From Roseivivax isoporae LMG 25204 (lineage in GTDB: Bacteria > Pseudomonadota > Alphaproteobacteria > Rhodobacterales > Rhodobacteraceae): DNA of 64,000 nt. A program made the position numbers and the translations under genes. The stretch is taken from positions 35,129 to 99,128 of the forward strand of contig NZ_JAME01000018.1 in the NCBI RefSeq assembly GCF_000521865.1, written 5' to 3'. The notes beneath the pieces were generated by a model. That model had not been told where the DNA came from. It made no database searches and worked only from the letters and a program-made list of their open reading frames with translations. Of the stretch, positions 49,419-59,554 are shown one piece after another (the stretch's first letter is position 1; each line of letters opens with the position of its first letter).

Positions 49419-50327
49419 ATGACCATGGTCTGGTTTTTTCGCCCGGTGGCGCGGGCAGGGACAGACCGGACGCGCGCCTCCCGAGGCACGAGCGGAGATT
49501 GGCGGGCGATGGGCTTTCCCGGCACCTGGATGACCGAGAGCGAGAGCATGGTGTACCGGGTGGTCCCGAAATGCGCCTGCTCGACCATCGGCCAGATCAT
49601 GTACTATTCCGACCACGGCCGGTTCTTCGACGGCGACATCCACGACGCCGAGGACGGCCTGCACAAGTGGGCGCGCGAGGAGAGCCAGGCACCGATCCGC
49701 GCCAACGTGAAGACGCGGTCGTCCTACGCCTTCACCTGCGTGCGCAATCCCTACACCCGCATCCTGTCGTCGTTCTTCGACAAGATCTGCGGAATCCAGC
49801 GCAACGGCCGGCGCTACCGCGGGAACCTCGTGCCGCTGCTGATCCAGAAATACGGGATCGAGGTCGGCGGCGAGGACGGCCGCGAGCCGTTCGACCAGGT
49901 GCGGTCGTTCCGCCGCTTCCTGCTGTTCGTGCGCGACACGATCCGCTGGCGCCGCCCGATGGAGCCCGACATCCACTGGTCGGCGGTGTCGGGGCACGTG
50001 TCGACCTTCATCGTGAACGGCGGGCGCTACGATTCGATCTTCTGGACGGAGCGCTTCGACGAGGGGATGCAGGCCGTGCTCGACCGGACCCGCACGCCGC
50101 ACCGCGTCGACCTCGCGGCGATCCCGCGCTTCAACGAGAGCGAGGGGCACGGGCCGAAGCGCGCGCACCCGGTCGAGGCCTATTTCGATGACCTGTCGAT
50201 GCATCTCGTCTACGAGATCTACAAGCGCGACTTCGAGCTCTTCCGCTACGATTTCGAGAACCCTGCCAACAAGATGCCCACGGGCGAGATCGACCTCGAC
50301 GAGGTCCACGCCAAGCTCGGGGACTGA
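49419..50327 (+). CDS. Sulfotransferase-family protein
   Basis: 302 residues. The PAPS 5'-loop is RVVPKCACSTIGQIM (about 47-61) and the 3'-loop is CVRNPYTRILSSF (about 107-119), as in the family 2 carbohydrate sulfotransferases. The N-terminal 30 residues are uncertain: the start could be ATG 49419, 49425 or 49509 (MGFPGTWM, GGAG further upstream). Divergent from the GT14-like gene, repeating the partnership seen at 26602-29776. Confidence 0.82.
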   Translation: MTMVWFFRPVARAGTDRTRASRGTSGDWRAMGFPGTWMTESESMVYRVVPKCACSTIGQIMYYSDHGRFFDGDIHDAEDGLHKWAREESQAPIRANVKTRSSYAFTCVRNPYTRILSSFFDKICGIQRNGRRYRGNLVPLLIQKYGIEVGGEDGREPFDQVRSFRRFLLFVRDTIRWRRPMEPDIHWSAVSGHVSTFIVNGGRYDSIFWTERFDEGMQAVLDRTRTPHRVDLAAIPRFNESEGHGPKRAHPVEAYFDDLSMHLVYEIYKRDFELFRYDFENPANKMPTGEIDLDEVHAKLGD

Positions 50328-50432
50328 CCGCGCGCGGGCGGCCCCTATGCGGAGGGCCGCGGCTGCGCTATCTTCCGCAAGGAAGGCTGCCGGCAGAAGC
50401 CGGTCATGTCATGCCGCAGGAGTATCCGTGAA

Positions 50433-50759
50433 ATGCCCCGACTGGTTTCCTTCTACGTGCAATGCGCGGTCGTGGGCTTCGCCCTCGCCGCGGTTTTCGT
50501 GGGTGCGCTGGCCTGGGGCGACATCGCCGGGCTGGGCCACCTGATCGCCGGGACCGCCGAGGGTCCTCTGGCGCTCTTCCTGCTGTGGTTCTTCAACGGG
50601 ATCGTGTTCACCGGCGCGCAGGCCAGCGTGCGCGTCCTGCTGATGGCCGAGGATGCGGGCGGGGACGGCCCGCGCGGCGGCCTGCGGTCCGACCTCGTGG
50701 CGATCCCGGTCCGCGTCCCCGCGGGCCGCGCGCGCCGCACGCCCCTGTCGCGCCGCTAG
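50433..50759 (+). CDS. Small two-helix membrane protein of unknown function
   Basis: 108 residues with two hydrophobic segments (about 10-28 and 45-66) and a polar, Arg-rich tail. No motif known to me. AGGAG lies ten nt before ATG 50433. Its last bases overlap the convergent DUF1285 gene by 4 bp. Confidence 0.6.
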   Translation: MPRLVSFYVQCAVVGFALAAVFVGALAWGDIAGLGHLIAGTAEGPLALFLLWFFNGIVFTGAQASVRVLLMAEDAGGDGPRGGLRSDLVAIPVRVPAGRARRTPLSRR

Positions 50760-51358
50760 TCGGGCAGTTCGGCCGAGGGAATCATCGGGAAGAATCGCCC
50801 GCCGGACCAGAGGCCGAACCAGTCCTGCCCGTCATGCCCGTGATGCGCGCCGATCTCCGCCAGCCGGTAGAAGCTCTTGCGGTCGATGAGCGCCTCGAGA
50901 TCGTGGCGGATCAGCACGTAGGGCGACGGCTCGCCGGTCTCGGGGTCGCGTTCCACCCGGATCGGGTGGTCGGGACCGGCGGCGGCGCGGTCGCCCACAT
51001 GGGTCACGAAGGTGAGCACCTGCGTCTCGCCGTCCCCCTCGACCTCGAAGTCGGTGGCGACGAAGGGCGCGTCCTCGACGGTGATGCCGACCTTCTCGGC
51101 AGGTGTCACAAGGAAATATTTACCGTTCTCGCGCTTGAGTATCGACGAGAAGAGCCGCACCAGTTCGATCCGCCCGATGGGACTGCCCTGGTAGAACCAC
51201 GTCCCGTCACGGGCGATGCGCATGTCGAGATCGCCGCAGAAGGGCGGATTCCACTTGTGCACGGGCGGCAGGCCGCGGCCCTTCGCGGCGCGTGCATGGG
51301 CGGCAATCCCCTCGGCGGAGGGCGTCACGGAATTTTGTGAACTCATCGCTTTTGCCAT
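50756..51358 (-). CDS. DUF1285 protein
   Basis: 200 residues, no signal or membrane segment. The pattern CGDLDMRIARDGTWFYQGSPI...LVRLFSSILKREN and the beta-rich rest with DHPIRVERDPETGEP fit DUF1285, a conserved alpha- and gammaproteobacterial family of unknown function. Start could be 51358 or 51346. The divergent MoxR operon is next, and the two often occur side by side, suggesting a shared regulatory region. Confidence 0.82.
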   Translation of the reverse strand: MAKAMSSQNSVTPSAEGIAAHARAAKGRGLPPVHKWNPPFCGDLDMRIARDGTWFYQGSPIGRIELVRLFSSILKRENGKYFLVTPAEKVGITVEDAPFVATDFEVEGDGETQVLTFVTHVGDRAAAGPDHPIRVERDPETGEPSPYVLIRHDLEALIDRKSFYRLAEIGAHHGHDGQDWFGLWSGGRFFPMIPSAELPD

Positions 51359-51416
51359 TTCTCCCAGTCACGATACCATTTCTCACTCAAGACCTAACCC
51401 GACAAGGAGCGTTGTC

Positions 51417-52420
<1,004 letters not shown>

Positions 52421-52424
<4 letters not shown>

Positions 52425-53296
52425 CGACGGCCCCGACCCTTCGCCAGCACGCCGAGGAAGAGGCCAGCAGACTCCCCGCCCTTCTCGCCCGGGCCGAACA
52501 GCTCGCGGGCACCGTCCTTCTGGGCGATCACGGCCGCAGGCGCGCAGGGCTCGGGGACGATTTCTGGCAGTACCGGCCCATGGCGGCCGGCGACAGCTAC
52601 CGCGCCATCGACTGGCGTCGCTCGGCGCGGGGCGATTCGCAATTCGTGCGCGACCGCGAATGGCAGATCGCGCAGAGCGTGCTGCTGTGGGTCGACCAGG
52701 GCGCGTCCATGCGCTTCACCTCGGGCCGGAACCTGCCCAGCAAGGCCGACCGCGCGCGGCTCCTGGCGCTTGCGACGACGGTCCTGCTGATCCGCGCGGG
52801 CGAACGGGTGGGCCTGACCGGCTGGTCGCTGCCGCCGCGCGGCGGCAGGCCGCAGATCGCGCGGCTGGCCGCGGCGCTGAGCGACGACGGCGCCGACGAT
52901 TACGGCGCGCCCGAGGCGCGGGGCATGCTGCCGCATGCGCGGGCGCTGTTCGTGTCGGACTTTCTCGGCGACATCGCACCGGTCGAGGCGGCGCTGACCA
53001 AGGCCGCCGACCGCGGCGTGCGCGGCGTCCTGGTGCAGGTGCTCGACCCCAGCGAAGAGGCGTTCCCGTTCGAGGGGCGCACGATCTTCCAGTCGGTGGG
53101 CGGGTCGGTCGCGCACGAGACGCTCAAGGCGGGCGACCTGCGCGGCCGCTATCTCGACCGGCTGGCCGAGCGGAAGGGGCGACTCGACGCGCTCTGCCGG
53201 CTGACCGGCTGGCAGTACCAGTGCCACCACACCGGTGACAGCGCCCAGAACGCCATGCTGTGGATCTGGCGCGCGATGGACGGAGGCCATGGATGA
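52421..53296 (+). CDS. DUF58 protein
   Basis: 291 residues. The DUF58 signature DFWQYRPMAAGDSYRAIDWR (about 46-65) with SARGDSQFVRDRE is clear. Usually the partner of MoxR in the MoxR-DUF58-VWA block; probably acts as a scaffold. The GTG start and the stop both overlap neighbours by four bases, so coupled translation. Confidence 0.88.
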
Positions 53297-56082
53297 CCCT
53301 TTTCGGCGCGCTCGGATTCACGACGCCCTGGCTGCTCGTGGGCCTTCTCGCCCTTCCGGTGCTGTGGGTGATCCTGCGCGCCGTGCCGCCGGCGCCGATC
53401 CGGCGGCTGTTCCCGGGGGTCGTGCTGCTGCTCGGGCTCCGGGACGAGGAACAGGTGAGCGACCGCACGCCGTGGTGGCTCCTGCTCCTGCGGATGCTGG
53501 CGGTGGCGGCGGTGATCCTGGGCCTGGCCGGCCCGGTCCTCAATCCCGAGACCGACGAGGAGGCTGCCGGCGCGGCGCCGCTCCTGATCGTGATGGACGC
53601 GAGCTGGGCCAGCGCCGAGGCGTGGCGCGCCCAGGAGACCGCGCTCGGCGCGGTGCTGGCGCGCGCGGGCCGCGAGGACCGGCCCGCCGCCGTCCTGCGG
53701 CTGACCGAACCCGAAGCGACGACCTTCGCCGCCGCGGACACGGTCGCGTCCCGCATCACGGGGCTGATCCCTCGGCCCTGGGAGCCTGACGCCGAGCGCA
53801 CGGGGCGCGCGATCGAATTTCTGCCCGAGGGCGCGTTCGACACGCTCTGGTTCTCGGACGGGATCGCGCGGGAGAGCCGCACGCCCCTGCTCGAGGCGCT
53901 GCAGGGTCGGGGGTCGGTCACCGTCTACGAGAGCCCGGAGACGCTCTTTGCCCTCGCTCCCGCGCGGTTCGAGGACGGCAACGTGGCATTGTCGCTGCAG
54001 CGGCTGCGGCCCGGCCCCGAACGCGAGGTGCGCGTGGTGGCGCAGGGGCGCGACCCCTCGGGCGCCCCCGCCGAGCTGGCCGCGCTGCCCGTGACCTTTG
54101 CCGACGGCGCCGTGCTGGCCGAGGGCGAGCTGTCGCTGCCCGCCGAGCTGCGGGCGCGGGTCGAACGGTTCGAGGTCGTCGGCACGGCATCGGCAGGGGC
54201 GCTGACCCTGTCCGACGATTCGCTCCGCCGCCGCGAGGTCGCCCTGATCGCCGGGAGCGAGAACCGCGAGGGGCTCGAGCTCCTGTCGCCGCTGCATTAC
54301 CTCGAACGCGCCCTCGAGCCGACCGCCGACCTGATCGACGGCGCCCTGCCCGACATCCTGCCCGCGAACCCGGACGTGATCGTGCTTGCGGACGTGGCCG
54401 CGCTCGGCGGCGAGGAGGAGGAGGTGCTCGACTGGGTCGAGGATGGCGGGATGCTCTTGCGCTTCGCCGGCCCGCGGCTTGCGGGCTCCGAGCTCAGCCG
54501 CGAGGAGGAGGACCCGCTGATGCCGGTCCGCCTGCGCGCGGGCGGACGCAGCGTCGGCGGCGCCATGAGCTGGGGCGAGCCGAAGACGCTGGCGCCCTTC
54601 GATGCCGAGAGCCCGTTCTTCGGGCTCGACGTGCCGCCGGACGTGACCGTGACCGCGCAGGTCATGGCGCAGCCCGACCCGACGCTCGCCGAGCGGGTGA
54701 TCGCGCAGCTGACCGACGGCACGCCGCTCGTGACCCGCAAGCGCGTGGGACAGGGGCAGGTCGTGCTGTTCCACGTGACCGCGAACGCGGAATGGTCGTC
54801 GCTGCCGCTGTCGGTCCTCTTCGTCGACATGCTGGAACGGCTGGCGGTGTCGTCGATGCCGGCCGAACCCGAGGCGGCCGAGCTCGAGGGCACGACCTGG
54901 GAGCCGCAGATGGTGCTCGACGCCTTCGGCACGCTGCGCGACGCGGGCACCCTGCCCGGCGTCGACGGCGCGGCGCTCGCCACGGGGGCGCTCGGGCCCG
55001 ACCTGCAGCCGGGGCTCTACCAGGGCGAGGACCGCAGCCTCGCGCGCAACGTGGTCACCGCGGAGACCGAGATCCGCCCCGCCGTCTGGCCGGACGACGT
55101 GCCGGTGCGCGGGCTCGCGGGGCCGGAGGAGACGCCGCTCGCGGGCTGGCTGATCGCGCTCGCCACGGTGCTGCTGTTCGCCGACGTGCTGGCCTCGCTC
55201 GCGCTGTCGGGGCGCCTGCGCGGCGCGCGCGCGACCGCCGGAACAGCCGCGGCGCTGGTCGCGCTCGCGCTGCTGATGCCCGGCCATGCGCGCGCGCAGG
55301 AGACGGGCGACTCCCAGGGCGCGGACGTGGATTTCGCCATCGCCGCCACGTCCGAGGTGACGCTGGCGCATGTCCTGACCGGCGATGCGGAGCTCGATTC
55401 GCTGGCCGCGGCGGGCCTGCGCGGCCTGTCCGACACGCTGTTCTTCCGCACCTCGGTCGAACCCTCCGACCCGATGGGCGTCGATCTCGAGACGGACGAG
55501 CTCGCCTTTTTCCCGCTGCTCTATTGGCCGGTGACGCCGGACCAGCCGACACCGTCGGCCGAGGCCTATGCCAAGCTCAACGAATACCTTCGCTCGGGCG
55601 GCATGATCCTGTTCGACACGCGGGACGCGGACATCGCGAGCTTTGGCGCGGCCTCGCCCAACGGGCGCAAGCTGCAGGACCTGGCGGCGCCGCTCGACAT
55701 CCCGCCGCTCGAGCCGGTGCCGCAGGACCACGTGCTGACGCGGACCTTCTACCTGCTGCAGGACTTTCCCGGCCGCTACGCCAGCCGCGACGTCTGGGTC
55801 GAGGCGGCGCCCGCCGACGCGGAATTCGTCGAGGGCATGCCCTTCCGCAACCTCAACGACAACGTGACCCCGGTGGTCATCGGCGGCAATGACTGGGCCG
55901 CCGCCTGGGCGGTCGGCGAGAACGGCCAGCCCACGACACCGATCGGCCGCGGCTTCGCGGGCGAACGCCAGCGCGAGATCGCGTTCCGCTTCGGGGTCAA
56001 CCTCGTGATGCATGTGCTGACCGGCAACTACAAGTCGGACCAGGTGCATGTGCCCGCCCTCCTGGACAGGCTCGGCCAATGA
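53293..56082 (+). CDS. Membrane protein with BatA-like N-terminus and C-terminal DUF4159
   Basis: 929 residues. Two membrane segments near the N-terminus (about 14-28 and 60-80) fit the BatA/aerotolerance region, then a VWA-like domain whose metal site reads VMDASWASA, not the standard DxSxS. Two more membrane segments (about 617-634 and 646-662), and DUF4159 from about 715 to the end (DELAFFPLLYWPV, DTRDADIASFG, LQDFPGRYASRDVWVE). The plan is that of the alphaproteobacterial MoxR blocks. Role in envelope stress has been suggested for relatives. Confidence 0.85.
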   Translation: MTLFGALGFTTPWLLVGLLALPVLWVILRAVPPAPIRRLFPGVVLLLGLRDEEQVSDRTPWWLLLLRMLAVAAVILGLAGPVLNPETDEEAAGAAPLLIVMDASWASAEAWRAQETALGAVLARAGREDRPAAVLRLTEPEATTFAAADTVASRITGLIPRPWEPDAERTGRAIEFLPEGAFDTLWFSDGIARESRTPLLEALQGRGSVTVYESPETLFALAPARFEDGNVALSLQRLRPGPEREVRVVAQGRDPSGAPAELAALPVTFADGAVLAEGELSLPAELRARVERFEVVGTASAGALTLSDDSLRRREVALIAGSENREGLELLSPLHYLERALEPTADLIDGALPDILPANPDVIVLADVAALGGEEEEVLDWVEDGGMLLRFAGPRLAGSELSREEEDPLMPVRLRAGGRSVGGAMSWGEPKTLAPFDAESPFFGLDVPPDVTVTAQVMAQPDPTLAERVIAQLTDGTPLVTRKRVGQGQVVLFHVTANAEWSSLPLSVLFVDMLERLAVSSMPAEPEAAELEGTTWEPQMVLDAFGTLRDAGTLPGVDGAALATGALGPDLQPGLYQGEDRSLARNVVTAETEIRPAVWPDDVPVRGLAGPEETPLAGWLIALATVLLFADVLASLALSGRLRGARATAGTAAALVALALLMPGHARAQETGDSQGADVDFAIAATSEVTLAHVLTGDAELDSLAAAGLRGLSDTLFFRTSVEPSDPMGVDLETDELAFFPLLYWPVTPDQPTPSAEAYAKLNEYLRSGGMILFDTRDADIASFGAASPNGRKLQDLAAPLDIPPLEPVPQDHVLTRTFYLLQDFPGRYASRDVWVEAAPADAEFVEGMPFRNLNDNVTPVVIGGNDWAAAWAVGENGQPTTPIGRGFAGERQREIAFRFGVNLVMHVLTGNYKSDQVHVPALLDRLGQ

Positions 56083-58118
56083 ACGGAACGCTCGTCTTCG
56101 ATCCCCTGCTGCCCTGGGCCGCCATCGCGGCACTGGGCGGCGTCGCCCTTCTGGGCGTGGCGCTGGCGCTCTGGCGCGGGCTCTCGGGCTGGGCGCTGCG
56201 GGCGCTCGCCGGTGCGGTGCTGGTGGCGGCGTTGTCGCAGCCGTCCTGGCAGGTGGAGGACCGCGCGCCCCTTACCGACATCGTGCTGATGGTCGAGGAC
56301 CGCTCGGCCTCGCAGCGGCTGGCCGACCGGGCCGAGACGACGGACGCGGCGGCCGAGGAGCTTGCCGCGGAGATCGCCGAGCGCCCCAACACCGAGCTGC
56401 GCCGGATCGAGGTGGGCGACGGCGAGGAAAACGCCGGCACGCTGCTCATGACCGCGGTGTCCGAGGCGCTGGCGGAGGAGCCGCAGGCGCGCATCGCGGG
56501 CATCGTGCTCCTGTCCGACGGGCGGGTGCACGACCTCGACCGCGCGCCGGACCTGCCGGCGCCCATGCACCTGGTGATGACGGGCCGCGAGGACGACTGG
56601 GACCGCCGGCTGATCGTCGAGAACGCGCCGGCCTTTGCCATCCTCGACGAACCGGTGACGCTGACCGTGCGGGTCGAGGACGAGGGCGCGCCACCACCGG
56701 CCGAGGAGACGACGATCGACATCTCCGTCGACGGCGCCGAGCCGCAGACCTTCACCATCCCCATCGGGCAGAGCTTCGACCTGCCCATCACGCTGCCCCA
56801 TGGCGGGCTCAACGTCATCCAGTTCTCGGTGCCCGAGGCGGAGGGCGAGATCACCGCGCGCAACAACACCGCGCTCGTGCAGATCAACGGCGTGCGCGAC
56901 CGGCTGCGCGTGCTGCTCGTCTCGGGCGAGCCGCACGCGGGCGGGCGGACCTGGCGGAACCTGCTGAAATCCGACAGTTCCGTCGACCTCGTGCATTTCA
57001 CCATCCTGCGCCCCCCGGAAAAGCAGGACGGCGTGCCGGTGAACGAGCTGTCGCTGATCGCCTTCCCCACCCGCGAGCTGTTCCTCGAGAAGATCGACGA
57101 TTTCGACCTGATCATCTTCGACCGCTACAAGCGGCGCGGGATCCTGCCCTCGATCTACCTCGACAACGTGCGCCAGTATGTCGAGAACGGCGGCGCGGTG
57201 CTGGTCGCGGCGGGGCCGGACTTCGCCTCGGCCGACAGCCTCTACCGCTCGCCGCTGGGAGAGATCATGCCGGCCGCGCCCACCGCGCGCGTGGTCGAGG
57301 AAGCCTACCGCCCCACGATCACCGATCTCGGCCACCGCCACCCGGTCACGGCCGGGCTCGCCGGCGAGGAGACCTGGGGCCGCTGGCTGCGGCAGGTGGA
57401 CCTGTCGCCGTCCGAGGCCGGGGACGTGGTCATGTCCGGCGTGGACGGCCGGCCGCTGCTGATCCTCGACCGGGTAGGCGAGGGGCGCGTGTCGCTCATG
57501 GGATCGGACCAGGCCTGGCTCTGGTCGCGCGGGTACGAGGGCGGCGGGCCGCAGCTCGACCTGCTGCGCCGGCTCGCCCACTGGATGATGAAGGAGCCCG
57601 AGCTCGAGGAGGAGACGCTGCTGGCCGAACCGACCGGGCAGAGCATGCGCATCATCCGCCGGACGCTGGGCGACAGCGTGGGTCCGGTCACGATCACGCG
57701 GCCCGACGGCGAGACCGAGGAGGTCACGCTGGAAGAGACCTCGCCGGGCCGGTTCGAGGCGGTCTACGAGGGTCCGGAGATCGGGCTCTACCGCCTTCGC
57801 GAGGGCGAGCAGTCGGCGGTGGTGGGCCTCGGCCCCGCGGCGCCGCGGGAACTCGAGCAGACGATCGCCACGGGCGAGCTGCTCGAACCGGTGCTGGCCC
57901 CTGCCCGGGGGGGCGTGGTGCGGCTCGAGGACGGCGTGCCGGACCTGCGCGAGGTGTCGCCCGGACGCCCCGCCGCGGGCCGCGGCTGGATCGGGCTGAC
58001 CGCGCGCGACGCCTACGAGACGATGGACGTGACGCAGGTGCCGGCGCTGCCCGCCTGGCTGGTGCTGATGCTGGCCTCGGGCCTGATCGTCGGCGCCTGG
58101 CTGCGCGAGGGCCGGTGA
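56079..58118 (+). CDS. Membrane protein with GATase1-like region
   Basis: 679 residues. Membrane segments near 10-30, 35-55 and 655-672. A central region (from about 280) resembles the fold of class I glutamine amidotransferases found in relatives (LRVLLVSGEPHAGG, DLIIFDRYKRRG, GAVLVAAGPDFA), but I cannot see the catalytic Cys, so it is likely non-catalytic. Last gene of the block; overlaps the preceding one by ATGA. Function unknown. Confidence 0.78.
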   Translation: MNGTLVFDPLLPWAAIAALGGVALLGVALALWRGLSGWALRALAGAVLVAALSQPSWQVEDRAPLTDIVLMVEDRSASQRLADRAETTDAAAEELAAEIAERPNTELRRIEVGDGEENAGTLLMTAVSEALAEEPQARIAGIVLLSDGRVHDLDRAPDLPAPMHLVMTGREDDWDRRLIVENAPAFAILDEPVTLTVRVEDEGAPPPAEETTIDISVDGAEPQTFTIPIGQSFDLPITLPHGGLNVIQFSVPEAEGEITARNNTALVQINGVRDRLRVLLVSGEPHAGGRTWRNLLKSDSSVDLVHFTILRPPEKQDGVPVNELSLIAFPTRELFLEKIDDFDLIIFDRYKRRGILPSIYLDNVRQYVENGGAVLVAAGPDFASADSLYRSPLGEIMPAAPTARVVEEAYRPTITDLGHRHPVTAGLAGEETWGRWLRQVDLSPSEAGDVVMSGVDGRPLLILDRVGEGRVSLMGSDQAWLWSRGYEGGGPQLDLLRRLAHWMMKEPELEEETLLAEPTGQSMRIIRRTLGDSVGPVTITRPDGETEEVTLEETSPGRFEAVYEGPEIGLYRLREGEQSAVVGLGPAAPRELEQTIATGELLEPVLAPARGGVVRLEDGVPDLREVSPGRPAAGRGWIGLTARDAYETMDVTQVPALPAWLVLMLASGLIVGAWLREGR

Positions 58119-58122
58119 GACT

Positions 58123-59523
58123 TCAGGCGCCGCGCAGGGCCTCGGCCAGGCGGGCGAAATGGGTGGCGACCAGCGCCTCGGCCGCCTCGGGGCTGTCGGC
58201 CTCGGCGTAGATCCGGCATTCGGGCGCGTTGCCCGAGGGCCGGAGGTGCACCACGGCGCCGGTGTCGAACGATACCCGCAGACCGTCGGTCAGGTCGGTG
58301 TCCCGTTCGGGCGCGCCCGCCTCGAAGAATGCCGCGCGCGCCGCCGCGTCGTCGGCCAGCCGGGCGATGAACGCCGCCGACGCCTCGCTGGGGACGTTCT
58401 GGATTCGGTCCGCGGCGGTGAAGCGCGGCGGCAGTGCCGCCACCAGCTGCGCCAGAGTGCGGCCCTCGGCCACGGCGGCGGCGAGCGGCGCGACGATGGG
58501 CAGCACGCAGTCGCGGGTCATCAGCGGCTCGAGCGTGCCTGCCGGACCCTCGGCCGGGAAGCCGAGGAGGAAGCCGCCATTCGCCTCGTAGCCCACAACG
58601 CGCGCCGCGGGATCGTCGGCCAGCGCGGCCTCCATCGCGGCGATGACGTAGGGCGATCCGATCCGCGTCAGGTGCACGGCCTCGGGGCCGAAGAGGTCGA
58701 CCACCATGGAATTCGACGAGATGGGCGTGCAGATCGTGCCCGCGCCCAGCGCGCGGGAGGTCAGCGCGCCCAGGATGTCGCCCGGCACCACGCGGCCCGA
58801 GGCGTCCGCGACCATGGGCCGGTCCGCGTCGCCGTCCGTGGACACGACCGCGTCGAGCCGGTGATCGGCGCACCAGCCCGCCAGCATGCCGCGCGTCGCG
58901 GGATCGAGCGCCTCGGTGTCCACCGGAACGAAGCTGTCCGACCGGCCGAGCGGCACGGGCTCGGCGCCGAGCGCGCCGAGGACCTCCACCAGCATGTCCC
59001 GCGCGACCGAGCTGTGCTGGTAGACGCCGATCCGCAGCCCCCGGAGCGCGCCGCCGCCATAGGCGGTCACGTAGCGGTCGCGGAACGCGTCGCCCGCACC
59101 TGCATCCTCGACGAGCGGCGCGCGGTCCGCGTCCGGCGCACCGGTGCCCAGCGCGCCCTGGATCGCCTGTTCCTCGGCCTTGCTGATCTCGCCCGCGGGC
59201 ACGTAGAACTTGAGCCCGTTGCGATCAGCCGGGATGTGGCTGCCGGTGACCATCACCGCCGCCTGCCCCGCCCGCTGCGCCGCGAGCGCCAGCGCCGGGG
59301 TCGGCAGCACGCCGCATTCGGTCACGGGCACGCCGGCGCCGCGCGCGGCCTCCGCCACGATGGCGGCGATCGCCGGGGAGCTTTCGCGCAGGTCGCGCCC
59401 CACCTGCAGTCCGCCCCCCGTGGGGCAGGCCGCGAGAAAGGCGCGCACGTAGCCGGTGACGAGGTCCGGGGTCAGCTCGGTGACGAGACCGCGCAGGCCG
59501 CTCGTGCCGAATTTCGGTGCCAT
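58123..59523 (-). CDS. Phosphomannomutase/phosphoglucomutase family enzyme
   Basis: Interconverts mannose-6- and mannose-1-phosphate (or glucose forms). 466 residues: phospho-Ser S95 in MVTGSHIP (91-98), metal loop DGDADRP (230-236), sugar-binding GYEANGGF (near 310) and the phosphate loop RPSGNAPE near 430. Next to the ManC-type gene on the same strand, 31 bp downstream, so it probably supplies mannose-1-phosphate for GDP-mannose. A glucose-1-phosphate role is the alternative. Confidence 0.88.
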   Translation of the reverse strand: MAPKFGTSGLRGLVTELTPDLVTGYVRAFLAACPTGGGLQVGRDLRESSPAIAAIVAEAARGAGVPVTECGVLPTPALALAAQRAGQAAVMVTGSHIPADRNGLKFYVPAGEISKAEEQAIQGALGTGAPDADRAPLVEDAGAGDAFRDRYVTAYGGGALRGLRIGVYQHSSVARDMLVEVLGALGAEPVPLGRSDSFVPVDTEALDPATRGMLAGWCADHRLDAVVSTDGDADRPMVADASGRVVPGDILGALTSRALGAGTICTPISSNSMVVDLFGPEAVHLTRIGSPYVIAAMEAALADDPAARVVGYEANGGFLLGFPAEGPAGTLEPLMTRDCVLPIVAPLAAAVAEGRTLAQLVAALPPRFTAADRIQNVPSEASAAFIARLADDAAARAAFFEAGAPERDTDLTDGLRVSFDTGAVVHLRPSGNAPECRIYAEADSPEAAEALVATHFARLAEALRGA

Positions 59524-59554
59524 GGTCGCGTCCTTCCTGATGCCGGTGCGGGGC

